Origin: Capronia americana
Taxonomy: Eukaryota > Ascomycota > Eurotiomycetes > Chaetothyriales > Herpotrichiellaceae
DNA length: 64,000 bases
Reading direction: 5' to 3'
NCBI GenBank assembly: GCA_016110215.1
Contig: JADWQD010000013.1
Location: 558,001-622,000 of the forward strand
Part shown: one piece after another, positions 19,201 through 29,846 of the stretch
How the letters are laid out: every line of letters begins with the position of its first letter
Position numbering within the stretch: position 1 is the stretch's first letter
Translations under genes and position numbers: made by a program
Notes under the pieces: model-generated
What the model saw: only the letters and a program-made list of their open reading frames with translations
Told to the model about the DNA's origin: nothing
Database searches by the model: none

Positions 19201-21913
19201 ATGGGTCGACAAGCTCATCTTGCACGTCTAGCGTTGGTGAGCAGTTTCTCCTAGGATTACTTGGAGATCCTTGACAGCTCCTTCCTCCCGGTCGTACCAG
19301 ATTGCTTTCTCTCGTCTATCCCGGCCTGCCCCTGGCACCGATATTGATTCACTTCGCTAACACTGCGTCCCAGGGTAGATCACCGTTTGATGCTCCATTG
19401 CAAGATGAAAATGGCGATCTCATCCTTGGACCAAATGTTCAACACGACACTGGCCGCAACTACATCCAGGACTTCGACAGTCGTGGCCATCCGAGAAATA
19501 TTCGCTCTGAAATATCACGGCGGAGGCTTCTACGTGCTCAGAATGAAGCTCTCTATACCGTCGGCGTTGTTGTCAAGAAAGCTAAAGCGAATCGCTCACG
19601 GTGGCAAACAATGGACGATAAGCAGAAGTTTCGACTTGTGGTTGAAGAAAACACAGCCGGGGCCTGCCTTGGCCTTTCTGAGAGCATTCTGCAGAAGTTG
19701 TCGAGCCACTGGATACTGAACCTCAGGCAGCGCGTTTTGGTAAGTTCTGTGACCTAGACTTCACTCCAGATGTTGATCTCTCTAGACCTACAAGGCCTAT
19801 CTGGGACTGCCAGTCCCACAAATGATGTTGTCAGAGTGGAAGACCGTGGGACCTGGCGCGTTCTTGTTCGCTGGCATCTTCCCCGCTACCATTGCGAGAA
19901 CCAGCCAGTATATCAGATCGGCGCTGCTTCATGAAGATACGTTTTCAAGATCGCCGGATCGCCCAACCAGCCTTTTGCGACGCTCTGAAATCGCCGGCAC
20001 CATCGGCTACGCCAGGTAAATTTTCCCAAAAAACTCCGTCCGACTCGCTAACGATCGGAAGCCTGCAAATACTATGGTTCGCCATTGAATATTCTTTTCA
20101 CGCTTACGCTGTCCTACAAGCATTATACATTCTTCCTCCCGGTTTTAGACCTTCCTTTCTCGCAATGATCCCCTTCGCAGATGTCGACTCGCCGGGTTAT
20201 GACATAGCGCAAAACCGGAATCAGTCTTGGTCCTCATTAGCAACAGATCTGGCAATGGTTATGCGCAATCCGTTTGCCATAGCTATGGTCAGAGACCAGA
20301 TCAGCAGTATCCTTTTTCCCAACCTCTATGTGTGGATGCGCGAACTCCTTGTCAAGCCTAACAGGCCGGATGCAGTCTCCCTCCAGAGTGCGAGCGTGCA
20401 GCTACATATCGTACCTGGAAGGATCACGAGTGCGACTGCCCGGCGACTTGCCCCGGGAGAAGGAAAAGTCAAGGGACGGCTGGGTCGATGGCTTTCGAAC
20501 TTGCTTTGGTTTTCGCTCAGTATCCTACATACGCAAAGAGTACCCATGGCGATCGAACTGAGCCCTGAAATCGAGGCGGAGTTGATCGGCCGCAGCACCA
20601 TGCACTATCATATGTTGGTGCGCCAGGACCGTGTAAATGGCATTACACGTGCGCCGAGGACGCTTCGAGTGATGGCTATCCGCGCCGCCTTTCATGATTT
20701 CAACCTGGACCCAGATTCCTCCATGGTCGACATCTTCGAACTGGCAGACGAGATGAGCTTATCGGGGTCGAGCCGACCATCTACTTCGACTCCAGAGCCG
20801 CAAGATCTACCCTCACCTGAAGATGTCATGGCAGGCGCAAGCAATATGGGCCAGAGCGCAATCGGGGGCGAAATACGAATGCCCACGGGCACAGATGAGA
20901 CTCGAGATATTTTTCTCGCTACAGATGAGGTCGCTGGTGGCGACGACGATGACCGAGCGGCCAGGCTCGACTCCCTTGGTCGTGCTCTTGCTGCATTTGA
21001 AGACGTGATAGATTCCGCGCGTACCGCTGCGACTGGGGCCGGACCTCTCGCGGCGGGGCGAGCCTCTGCTGGTCGCGCGAATCCAGGCGAACCGGATTAT
21101 ATATCCATGGTATGGGGCGCTGACGTTGCTGCCATCTTTGAAGACGATACGGAACGTGGAGCGACCATGGCTCAGGAGCCAACTTTCCATCCTGCCGTCC
21201 CGCTGGAGACACTACTTCAGCCTGCTCCAGCTCACGTCGACCACTCGCCAGATGTTAGGCCGGCATCTCCTGGCCAGCTTTCAGAAGCTGAACAAGCGCT
21301 ACCGCAGTCTCCTTCGCCACCCGCTTGGAATCCAGACGATCAAGGACCATTTCCCCCCGCAAGTCAACCAATAACACCACCATCACCGATCCCTGGGATA
21401 TCGCGTGCACCCAGCCTCCGTGAAATTGCTGGGATGCGGCCAGCTCGCCGACCAACAGTCTCCGACCAGCATGTTCCCACCTTCAGAGATGAGGTGAACC
21501 GTCGCCGTCAGGAACCCGATGTACGTAGTCAACAAGACACAAACTTCGACACCTACCGCGTCACAATCCTCTCCAACCATGCAGCCGAAGCTTTCGCGTA
21601 CCACGCTACCTCGTTGTTGGAGTCAATTATACTCCTTCCCCTCGACACTATCTTCACGCGCTCTCTTGCGCGAAATTTCCTCGCTCGTCACCCTATTCAG
21701 GAGCTTGCTCACACGACGCCCTTGATGGGTGAAATATGGCCTCTCGGTCTCAGAGCGCAGATGCAAAATCTTACGGTCCCGCAGGAATTGCAGTTTTGGG
21801 GGAATTTTCTCGTTACGATGGGCATGCAAGGCTTGATAAATTTTGGGATTTGGGCGGTTGGCACCAGGATTACTTTGAAGCTGGGCGAGAGATTTGGATG
21901 GGGGAATATTTGA
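19201..21913 (+). CDS. Unrecognised integral membrane protein, 827 residues
   Basis: No family assigned. Four exons join cleanly: 19201-19236, 19374-19739, 19786-20015 and 20062-21913. The product begins MGRQAHLARLAL, then GRSPFDAPLQDENGD. Likely membrane segments are FLFAGIFPATIARTS, LQILWFAIEYSFHAYAVLQAL, WLSNLLWFSLSILH, SLLESIILLPLDTIF and FWGNFLVTMGMQGLINFGIW. The middle (about 430-690) is acidic, then Pro-rich and probably disordered. Well-placed introns and folded-looking ends suggest a conserved gene rather than a chance frame. The 12-residue first exon is the least certain part. The organelle and function are unknown; the hydrophobic pairs at both ends would suit an organellar membrane protein. 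Confidence 0.72.
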
Positions 21914-22307
21914 AGATGGTACAGAATGCAGGAAAAGCCTTGAGGAACCAGACCTATATGTCTATTAGTGATACCCCGTTTCTTAGAACAGCTGATAGCG
22001 AACAACACGAGAACGAGCCTGAGAAGAGTTGTGAGCCATTGTCCTCGAAATGTACCTGGGGCAATAGACACTGCGGCGGGTTCTGGTCTCGCAACAGGAC
22101 AGCAGGAACTCCGTATTGACTGAATTCCTCTGCGCCTCCGACGGTTTCTTTCGTCGGAGTGCCTCGTCCTCGTTGCCTAGGGCCAATGCGCGAGGCTGAA
22201 ATGCAGCCAATCACGTCAGACAAGGCTTCCCCACGTTGAAATCATTTGAGATTTACGACAAACATCAACCCGCGCATTTTGCACACAGAACAGGCGTTAT
22301 CCACACA
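21914..22307. other. Intergenic region upstream of SAD1
   Basis: About 0.4 kb between the membrane protein stop and the Sad1 start; a CCAAT pentamer lies near 22181. Frames here are shadows of the upstream gene's other frames. Confidence 0.45.
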
Positions 22308-24038
22308 ATGGCAAAGCGCAAGTCTGAAGAGCCCTTGGAGGGTATCTTTGCCGAGGCATCTCCAGCTAGCAAGAAAGCGCGCATCGAGGATGTGCCCGAA
22401 GAGGGACTAACTGCGGACGGTGATCTGGACACTGCGGTCCGTCCGAATAGGGCAGAGGAAGCTGAAGCAGTGGAGAATCGGCGAGGAGAAGATGAAGTGG
22501 ACTCCGATGTGGAAGATGACCGGATACCTGCTGCACCTCTACGACAAAGTGCACCCACCGAAGGCTACGACGACCTCTACCTTGACACCATAAACCGATC
22601 CTTACTTGACTTCGACTTTGAGAAGCTATGCTCTGTTACCCTCTCCAACATCAACGTCTATGCTTGCCTTGTGTGTGGGAAATACTTCCAAGGAAGAGGA
22701 CCGCAGTCGCAAGCATATCAACATGCGCTCGAGCTCGACCATCATGTCTTCATCAACATGGAAACCAAAAAGGTATATGTGCTCCCAGAGGGATACGAAG
22801 TAAAGAACAAGAGTTTGGACGACATCAAGTACGTTGTGGATCCCAAATACACTGCAGAGGAAGTCAAAATGCTAGACAAGGACCCGAAAGAGTCGACCGA
22901 TCTTGCGAACAAGCGATACAGGCCCGGATTTATTGGTATGAATAATATCAAGGCCAACGACTATCTGAATGTGGTCGTGCAGACTCTAGCCCATATCACG
23001 CCATTGAGAGACTTTTTCCTTCTGCAACAGTTTCCTCTTACTGCAGCCCAGTTACCAGTGCGGTTCAGTACCCTGGTCCGTAAGCTGTGGAACCCAAGAG
23101 CATTTCGATCGCACGTGTCGCCTCATGAGCTGTTGCAAGAGATCGCCCTGCGCTCGTCAAAAAGATTCACTCTGACACAGCAGTCAGATCCCGTCGAATT
23201 GTTGACCTGGTTTCTCAACAATCTCCACGGTATGCTGGGTGGATCACGAAAGGCCATGTCATCTCCCATACACAGATGTTTCCAAGGCAAACTGAGGATG
23301 GAATCACAAGAAATCACGGCAAAGGCGGACACCACCGGCGACCGGCTGCGGTTCGAAGAGTCATCGAATATCAAAACGGATATTCATCCGTATCTCATTC
23401 TAACGCTAGACCTGCCACCCGTACCTCTCTTCCGCGACGCGGTCGAATCCAAAAACATCATTCCACAAGTCCCTCTTACGACGTTGTTGCAGAAATACAA
23501 CGGCCTCAATGCCATGGAGAGAGCAGCTCATCGGGTCCGGCATCGATTGCTGCATCCACTGCCGCCATACCTCGTCTTCCACATCAAACGGTTCAGCAAA
23601 AATAAATTTGTGGCCGAGAGGAATCCTACAATCGTGACGTTTCCTTCTCCTCGGGGATTGGATATGTCTCCATATGTAGAGCCAAATCCCTCAGTACACC
23701 CGCCTGGAGAGCCTATTCTGTATGACATGGTTGCAAATATCATCCTGGACACGACATCTGTTGCTACCACTGGCGGTGAGGATACCAATGCAGCAGATGC
23801 AGCCAGCATGGCTGTAGGAGCGGAAGGTTCGAGAGTAGCATGGAAAGTGCAGCTTAGAGATAAGGCTGCTGCTTATTCTCAGCGGAGTGATCTGCCTGAG
23901 TGGCTTGAGATTCAAGATCTCTGGGTCCAGCGAGCGGAATCCGAGACACTATTCACGAGAGAAGGATACCTTATGGTTTGGGAGCGACGGAGAGAGAAAA
24001 AGAAGGGCAAGCAGTCCAATGGTGTGAAATCGACATAG
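22308..24038 (+). CDS. sad1: Splicing factor Sad1 / USP39-like inactive deubiquitinase
   Basis: U4/U6.U5 tri-snRNP-associated factor of the USP39/Sad1 family, needed for spliceosome assembly. A single exon of 576 residues. Residues 1-80 are acidic with a short basic KSEEP/KKARIE segment. A UBP-type zinc finger follows (VYACLVCGKYFQGRG, HALELDHHVFIN, KVYVLPEGYEV). The USP fold begins GFIGMNNIKANDYLNVVVQTL, where active deubiquitinases have the NTCY cysteine; here it is ANDY, so the nucleophile is absent, as known for this family. The C-terminal His position (YDMVANIILDT) also lacks histidine. The start at 22308 (MAKRKSEEP) is the first ATG in frame. Confidence 0.93.
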   Translation: MAKRKSEEPLEGIFAEASPASKKARIEDVPEEGLTADGDLDTAVRPNRAEEAEAVENRRGEDEVDSDVEDDRIPAAPLRQSAPTEGYDDLYLDTINRSLLDFDFEKLCSVTLSNINVYACLVCGKYFQGRGPQSQAYQHALELDHHVFINMETKKVYVLPEGYEVKNKSLDDIKYVVDPKYTAEEVKMLDKDPKESTDLANKRYRPGFIGMNNIKANDYLNVVVQTLAHITPLRDFFLLQQFPLTAAQLPVRFSTLVRKLWNPRAFRSHVSPHELLQEIALRSSKRFTLTQQSDPVELLTWFLNNLHGMLGGSRKAMSSPIHRCFQGKLRMESQEITAKADTTGDRLRFEESSNIKTDIHPYLILTLDLPPVPLFRDAVESKNIIPQVPLTTLLQKYNGLNAMERAAHRVRHRLLHPLPPYLVFHIKRFSKNKFVAERNPTIVTFPSPRGLDMSPYVEPNPSVHPPGEPILYDMVANIILDTTSVATTGGEDTNAADAASMAVGAEGSRVAWKVQLRDKAAAYSQRSDLPEWLEIQDLWVQRAESETLFTREGYLMVWERRREKKKGKQSNGVKST

Positions 24039-24299
24039 AGTTAAAGGCAAGCTAACTCAAGATGTTTAATCTTGAAGTTGTCATAGCTGCTTCGCGTAGT
24101 CCAAGCCAATCTGCTGGGGTCGCGGTCAATAGTTTGTCGTGCGACGGTGAGAACGGCGACGAAGTCCGGATAGTTGCAACTTTTGGTGGAGCTCTGGACG
24201 TCGACGATCCGCAACCTCGCAATCGTGATAAGCTCTACGACCACTCCTTCCTGAGTATGAGATAGCATCCAGTGAACATCTGCGCATTTGGCAGGCACC
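24039..24299. other. Short intergenic region, SAD1 to M20 peptidase
   Basis: 261 bp between two same-strand genes, with the Sad1 3' UTR and the peptidase promoter. Nothing else recognised. Confidence 0.45.
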
Positions 24300-25631
24300 A
24301 TGAAGCTCTTATTGGGCTTCACCTCTCTGCTGTCGATAATATGCACAGTCGTCAGCAACAACAACAACAAGGACCAAGAAGCGATAACGGGCCAAGCACT
24401 CGGAGAACAACATCTCGATGCTAACAAGAAGCTCTCGGACGTAATTTCCGCCTCACCACTACTCTCGCTTCATCGTGCAATCTGCGAAATCGAATCCATC
24501 ACCGACAACGAACTTGCTGTAGGAGAACTCCTCATCTCGATCCTTGAAGCTCACAACTTCACGGTCAGAACACAAAGCGTACCGCCGCCAAATTCAAACA
24601 ATAGCACGAAAGAGAGATTCAATGTCTACGCTTATCCGGATGTCTCGAAATATTCGAGCTCAGGAAGTTCAGCTATTGATGAAGAACATGTGACGGCGAA
24701 ACCCAAAGTCCTATTATCATCACACATTGACACCGTACCACCACATATTCCATATTCATTATCGCTTTCTAAATCAGGGTCATCGCGCAAGGACATCCTC
24801 ATCTCCGGCCGCGGCACTGTAGACGACAAAGCCTGCGTAGCAGTGCAGCTCCAGACGGCATTAGACCTGCTCTCGAGCGGAGAGATCTCGCCGTCGGACG
24901 TGGCTCTGCTGTTCGTGGTCGGCGAGGAGAAGCGCGGCGACGGGATGCGCGCGTTCTCCGACTCCAAACTCTACAAGGCGAGCAACAGCGGCTACAAGGC
25001 GATCTTGTTCGGCGAGCCTACGGAAGGGAAACTCGCCGCCGGACACAAGGGCATTGAAATGCTCACGCTCAAGGCTCATGGCAAGGCGGCGCACAGCGGG
25101 TATCCGTGGCTGGGACGGAGTGCAAACTCGATGATTCTACCTGCTTTGATGGTGCTGGATACGTTGGGGGACATCCCTGAGGCAGAGGGGGGTTTGCCTC
25201 GCAGCGACAAGTACGGCAAATCCACAGTGAATATAGGGTACATGCAGGGCGGGGTGGCAGGGAATGTGGTCCCAGAATACGCCATGGCAGATATCACGTT
25301 CCGGCTTGCGGGCGGCACGGTGTCGGAAGTGCGGGAGATTGTCACGCGTGCCATTCGAAAGGTCGATCCTGAGGGATTGTTGGAGTTGGTGTTCAGCCAG
25401 GGATATGGGCCTATTCCGTTGGATGCGGACGTCAAGGGATTTGATACAATTACCGTGAATTATGGGACAGATGTACCCAATCTAGATGTCGAGAAGGGAG
25501 TCAAGAGGTATCTTTACGGCCCAGGGAGCATTCTTGTGGCCCATGGGAGAAATGAAGGTTTGACGGTTGGAGATATGGAGGACGCACTGGCCGGATACAA
25601 GAGGCTGGTCAAGCATGCTCTGGAGTTGTAG
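24300..25631 (+). CDS. Secreted M20-family metallopeptidase
   Basis: Zinc exopeptidase of the M20 family (carboxypeptidase/aminoacylase type), 443 residues, single exon. An N-terminal signal peptide is clear (MKLLLGFTSLLSIICTVVS). Metal and catalytic motifs occur in order: SSHIDTVPP, GRGTVDDKACVA, the glutamate pair VGEEKRGDG, GEPTEGKLAAGHKG, then the dimerisation-domain HGKAAHSGYP, and a late His in VAHGRNEGL. Potential N-glycosylation sites (NFT, NNS, NST) support secretion or vacuolar delivery. First ATG is at 24300; an upstream TTG start is unlikely. Whether it releases amino acids from peptides or hydrolyses N-acyl amino acids is not decidable here. Confidence 0.9.
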   Translation: MKLLLGFTSLLSIICTVVSNNNNKDQEAITGQALGEQHLDANKKLSDVISASPLLSLHRAICEIESITDNELAVGELLISILEAHNFTVRTQSVPPPNSNNSTKERFNVYAYPDVSKYSSSGSSAIDEEHVTAKPKVLLSSHIDTVPPHIPYSLSLSKSGSSRKDILISGRGTVDDKACVAVQLQTALDLLSSGEISPSDVALLFVVGEEKRGDGMRAFSDSKLYKASNSGYKAILFGEPTEGKLAAGHKGIEMLTLKAHGKAAHSGYPWLGRSANSMILPALMVLDTLGDIPEAEGGLPRSDKYGKSTVNIGYMQGGVAGNVVPEYAMADITFRLAGGTVSEVREIVTRAIRKVDPEGLLELVFSQGYGPIPLDADVKGFDTITVNYGTDVPNLDVEKGVKRYLYGPGSILVAHGRNEGLTVGDMEDALAGYKRLVKHALEL

Positions 25632-25941
25632 ACGGATGAGATTAGTTGAACAATAACCCTCTCCAAGGCATCTCTCTATATGATCTGATCTGATTGTGAG
25701 TACCGCGCTCGAACTGTGTACGGGACAGGGACAGCCTCGTCCGCCAGCCAGGCCACAGCGCGAAAAGGCATGCCAAGACATTTTTCACGCTAAGCCTCAT
25801 CCAGATCACACAATCGGCAAACATTCCCCCACGAAAAGTTCAAACTGCGCACCCAAACCGGGCTACGAGTGAGACCTCAATCCCATCCGTCGAGTGACTT
25901 TTCTACAACCCTCCTTTCGCCAGCACCCCCCATCCCTCAAG
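25632..25941. other. eL36 promoter region
   Basis: 310 bp between the peptidase stop and the eL36 start. A direct ATCTGATCTGATT stretch occurs at about 25682. The 5' end is pyrimidine-rich near the ATG, as is common in ribosomal protein genes. Confidence 0.4.
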
Positions 25942-26568
25942 ATGGCGAAAGAACGCACCGAGAAGTCCGGCTTCATCGTCGGCTTGAACAAAGGCCATGT
26001 AAGACGAAGATCCCTGACCCCGATATTCCTTCCATTCACCCACGCTCAATCCCCCTCTCGGCCAGCGATGACCGCACTTTTATCTGACGCTTTCACTCAC
26101 TCTTCTCACACCCGAAAAACCCACTGACACAAAGCCATCCAGAAAGTCACACCCCTGACCCCCAAACCGCGCATCTCCCGCCGCAAGGGCGCCCTCTCCA
26201 AACGCACGGCTTTCGTCCGCGAAATCGTCAAGGAAGTCGCCGGCCTGGCTCCCTACGAACGCCGAGTCATCGAACTCATCCGGAACAGCAAGGACAAGCG
26301 CGCAAGGAAGTTGGCCAAGAAGAGAGTACGTTTGCTTGCCTTGAATATTTTTTTTTTACCGATTACCCCCGAGCACCACACGTTGTGGGGAGGTGATGGA
26401 ACGGGAATGCAAAAATAAATGGACACCAGAGTATAGACAAGCTCATTTCAGACTGAGAGACTAACATGTTTTCTCCCTTTCCAGCTCGGTACATTCGGCC
26501 GCGCGAAGAGGAAGGTCGACGAGCTGACGCGCGTGATCGCCGAGGCGAGGAGAACTGGTGGCCATTAA
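25942..26568 (+). CDS. rpl36: 60S ribosomal protein eL36
   Basis: Large-subunit ribosomal protein eL36, 107 residues, near the family's usual length. Three exons join in phase 0: 25942-25998, 26143-26325, 26485-26568. Exon 1 encodes MAKERTEKSGFIVGLNKGH. Exon 2 has the conserved RISRRKGALSKRT, FVREIVKEVAGLAPYERR and LIRNSKDKRARKLAKKR. Exon 3 ends with GTFGRAKRKVDELTRVIAE. The introns (144 and 159 nt) are longer than most in this window, as often in fungal ribosomal protein genes. Confidence 0.95.
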
Positions 26569-27245
26569 ACTCCGCCCACCCGCCCACTCGCTCACTCGCT
26601 CGCTCCATCGTCTTGTGGATTCGAACGTCCAAAAGTGCAGTGAAATGGAATGGAATGGACGACGTGTGCTAGCAAGGCCCTGCAGACTGTTCTACTAGAT
26701 GCGGAAATCACGGGAGATGGGGAGGTGGGAGATGGTGATGTCAGACGGGGAAACATTGTGGCGTGTCATGGCATGAGCAAGGCACAGCATGGCACGGCAT
26801 GAAAGACGTTCAGCAATGCAATGCAATGCCTGAAAATTAAAGCTACCTTTTCCTTTCCCTGAGGTCAGTATTCGAGACTCAGCGACCACAAGTCTCGAGA
26901 GCCGGATGGGGTGGGAACGACTCGACTCGACTCGACTCGGTCTCTACCCCGGAGAGGCACGGAAGAGGCTTGCTATGAAATGAGACCATTCACGTCAGTG
27001 TACGCGCGCGAAAGGCGGGCTGGCTGGTTGGCGCTCGGCAAGTGAGCAGAAAATCAAAACGAATTCAACGAATTGAGCCAAGCAATAAGTTCCTTGAGTT
27101 GGACCAGCATGAGTGTGTCGGTCTCGTGTCGTAGCTTTCGCTCGGCACCGCCATACTGCTACTCCATGAGCGATATACTTCGTGGTGCCCATTCCGCTCC
27201 ACGCCGTGTCGTCGTGCCCTCATCCATCCGGAACAACTTTCCACC
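26569..27245. other. Convergent intergenic region, eL36 / Rad60-like
   Basis: About 0.68 kb between two 3' ends. It contains four perfect CGACT units at 26918-26937 and Gly/Ala-poor, G-rich sequence. No gene recognised. Confidence 0.5.
26918..26937. repeat. (CGACT)4 microsatellite
   Basis: Four perfect CGACT units in the gene-free stretch downstream of eL36. Short and probably without function. Confidence 0.85.
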
Positions 27246-28802
27246 CTATCGAATACTAACCTCCACCTGCTCCTCATCCTCGAACCCAACGTCTTCAACC
27301 GTCATCTCGGGCTCTAACCGCTCGCCATCAAAGATCAACCACGGCGTCTTGCCCTCGTCGACGTTTCTCGTCGCTGCATAACCGCGCATGATCTTCCCAA
27401 TAGTCGTTTGCGGCCGCACACGCAATTGCATGGGCTCGAGATCTTTGTTGTTGGAAACTAGACGGATTATGATCGCGCCGTCAGATTGAGTCGGAGCCTG
27501 CTCTTCGGCTTGCCCCTGCTGGTCTTGGTCTTGATCTTGCTGGTTCGAGTCTGCCGTGCCATCTCGTTGCCTTAGTTGTTGCCGATCGTACATGTCCTGC
27601 GTCATCGCCTCGAGCATGATCCTCCCGTTACTCGGATCGTTGGCGCTCTTTTCGTCGAATTCATCTCCATCTCCGTGTGCATTTTGTTGGTTCTGGCCAT
27701 GGTTTGAAGTTACGTACTTGGTCCTCCCCTTCTGCCAGGCGTCCCTCTTCAACCCTCGAAGGATCCCGCGCATGGTCGTCGAATCAAATAATCGCGTGCC
27801 ATTCCAGGTGAAGAAGACATGGCGGGCGACACTCTCATCGAGCTCGAATTTCTGACACCAGAATTCTTTGACTTGTTTGAGGGATTGCGACGCCCTGCGC
27901 TTCACGATTAGAGGCTTGGTGTTGGGGATCTCGGAACTGATGAGGATTTTGACCTCCGGATCATCTTCTTGTACCGGTGCAGGGGCAGGGGCGTGTGCTT
28001 GTTTTGAGGTATTGAAAGAGGCAGTGGAACTGGGAGTTGCGGAGGTGGGGCGCGAATGGTCTTGTGCAACGGACGAGGAACGCTTGTTGTTATCTTCAAC
28101 GGCTGCTGAATTTCCCCGGCTACTGGGCGTACGTGGCCCTATGTCATCGACTAGATGATTACCTTGATCACGATCACGCCCACGCTGTTGTCGAGCCTTT
28201 TCGCGGGCTTTTTGCTTTAACTGGCGGAGGTATTCGTCTTCTTCCGACGACGAATTTTCGTCGTTGAGAGCATCTTTGGAGTTGCGATCCTTTCCCTTCC
28301 CCGTCTTCTTCGGCGTCGCATCCTGGGGCTTCGAAGGCACGAGCATGATTAAGTCGTCGTCGTCTTCTTCGTCTCCGTCCCTGTCCAGATTAATGATGGT
28401 GGCTTTTCCACTTTTTCGACGACGAGAATGCGGAATCTCCAGCGAGGGATCTAATCCGTCTGCGAGCGGTCTTTCGTCCGTGGGCGTACTCCTCGTTACG
28501 GGCTTGTCTCGACTCTTGCTCACTACCCCATCGCTGTCCGAGTCATCGTCCAGCTCTGTCGAGATTCTCCGCCTCTTGGACTCTGGGCCCTCACTCTCTT
28601 CCTTGCTCTTCTGTCTCTCACTGCGAGCCTTTGCTTTCACGGCTTTCCTCTCTCGTTCGGCTTTTTGTGCCCGTAGGATTTCGTCGTAGGCGACGTTGCG
28701 GCCGAAGATCGAACCATCCTCTTTACTGCGGTCGGACTTTGTGCCCGTGGACGCCGCCCATGCGGGCTTGCTGAAGAGTGATCGCTTGACGCCGCTGGCC
28801 AT
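27246..28802 (-). CDS. Rad60/Esc2-like protein with two SUMO-like domains
   Basis: Member of the Rad60/Esc2/NIP45 family, genome-stability proteins that mimic SUMO and work with Ubc9 and Smc5/6. A single exon of 518 residues. Residues 1-280 are disordered and highly charged, with several bipartite-like basic clusters (SKRRRIS, SRRRKSGK) and acidic runs. The first SUMO-like domain spans about 283-360 (VKILISSEIPNTKPLIVKRR, then FFTWNGTRLFDSTTMRGI). A Gln-rich spacer follows. The second domain is at about 440-518 (IIIRLVSNNKDLEPMQLRVR, WLIFDGERLEPEMTVEDVGF) and ends directly at VEVSIR without a diglycine, so it cannot be conjugated. That layout is characteristic of the family. Confidence 0.85.
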   Translation of the reverse strand: MASGVKRSLFSKPAWAASTGTKSDRSKEDGSIFGRNVAYDEILRAQKAERERKAVKAKARSERQKSKEESEGPESKRRRISTELDDDSDSDGVVSKSRDKPVTRSTPTDERPLADGLDPSLEIPHSRRRKSGKATIINLDRDGDEEDDDDLIMLVPSKPQDATPKKTGKGKDRNSKDALNDENSSSEEDEYLRQLKQKAREKARQQRGRDRDQGNHLVDDIGPRTPSSRGNSAAVEDNNKRSSSVAQDHSRPTSATPSSTASFNTSKQAHAPAPAPVQEDDPEVKILISSEIPNTKPLIVKRRASQSLKQVKEFWCQKFELDESVARHVFFTWNGTRLFDSTTMRGILRGLKRDAWQKGRTKYVTSNHGQNQQNAHGDGDEFDEKSANDPSNGRIMLEAMTQDMYDRQQLRQRDGTADSNQQDQDQDQQGQAEEQAPTQSDGAIIIRLVSNNKDLEPMQLRVRPQTTIGKIMRGYAATRNVDEGKTPWLIFDGERLEPEMTVEDVGFEDEEQVEVSIR

Positions 28803-29846
28803 TGCTCAGCAGAATGTTATCGGGCTGCGGTCATGGTCTATTCGAGATCTCGAGGCGGGGTGCACGGGGAGGAAAGTTTCTCGAATCGCGCCGGGTTTGA
28901 GGGGGGCGTTTAGGCAGCCTTGTCGATGGGGTTAGGCACCCACCCACCAAAAGCTTAACTTAGTTCGGCAAGGGCGAGCCTCGCGCTGTAGTTTCCTTAC
29001 TCCGAAGCCCCATCAGAATGGAGAATATATTCTACGTTTAGTAACGTTGTAGGTGATATCGCCTTCTGTTCCGGTTATGGATTAACCAGCGTGATTCGGA
29101 GCTCGGATACTTGCTACTCACCTCGGCGACTTCTTCGATGACCACCTGTCTATTCCAACCTACTCGCACTCATCACAGATATCAACGTAGAATCCTGTGC
29201 ATTCGTGTCCTTGCCAGGTTGACCACACGAGATCTGATGTGTGACTGGCAAATGGTATGTTATGGTATGAGAGCCGCGTCCATCATGGGGAATGAGACTG
29301 CTACATATTGAGATATCCTACGAGTTACGTCAACAACTTCATCGTTCACGGCCACCTAACAGTCATCGAACGGTCTACCGTCCACTCCCCTCCCCCGGCG
29401 CGGAGTAAGCGGGGTCGTGGATCCGCGAGAACAGGACGTACTACACAGTACTCGTGCTACATGGGTTGCATGCACAAAGTACGAGTGCTGATCGTGTCTA
29501 CCTCCTCCTCGTATCTACAAGTATATTATTCGCTACGTGAGAGGCGAAGATCGGAACACCAGTATAAATAGCAAAAGCTTAGCGTGCCCAATCTACTCCG
29601 AGACTTGCTTGTTCTTTCATCCACCGTCCAGCTCTGGCCAACGGTCCTGTGTCCTGTAGGTAGCTCCGGACAGGGACCAAATTCTCCAACTTACAAAGGG
29701 CGGCGTATTCCCGCTGGGGGCAATATCAGACGGCGTCTACTGTAGTGAGCTGATTACCCAATTCCTCGATGCTCATGAGATTGTTTGTTCCTGGACCATA
29801 ATTCAGTGCTTGCCTACTGGGTGGATAGTCGACGGACAGAACAGCC
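28803..29846. other. Divergent intergenic region, Rad60-like / FAD monooxygenase
   Basis: About 1 kb between divergent genes. It contains a well-formed TATA box at 29563-29570 facing the monooxygenase. Frames within it are short and motif-free. Confidence 0.5.
29563..29570 (+). promoter_or_regulatory. TATA box of the FAD monooxygenase gene
   Basis: A perfect TATAAATA lies 277 bp upstream of the monooxygenase ATG. It implies a focused, possibly inducible promoter and a 5' leader of around 250 nt. Confidence 0.6.

Noticed and set aside
18759..19274. 171-codon frame upstream of the 827-residue membrane protein
   Set aside because: It overlaps the supported first exon of that gene in another frame and has no recognisable features.
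26390..26460. Possible box C/D snoRNA in the second eL36 intron
   Set aside because: A GTGATGG and a later CTGA are present at suitable spacing, but the C box has a mismatch and no terminal stem can be drawn, so it is not called.
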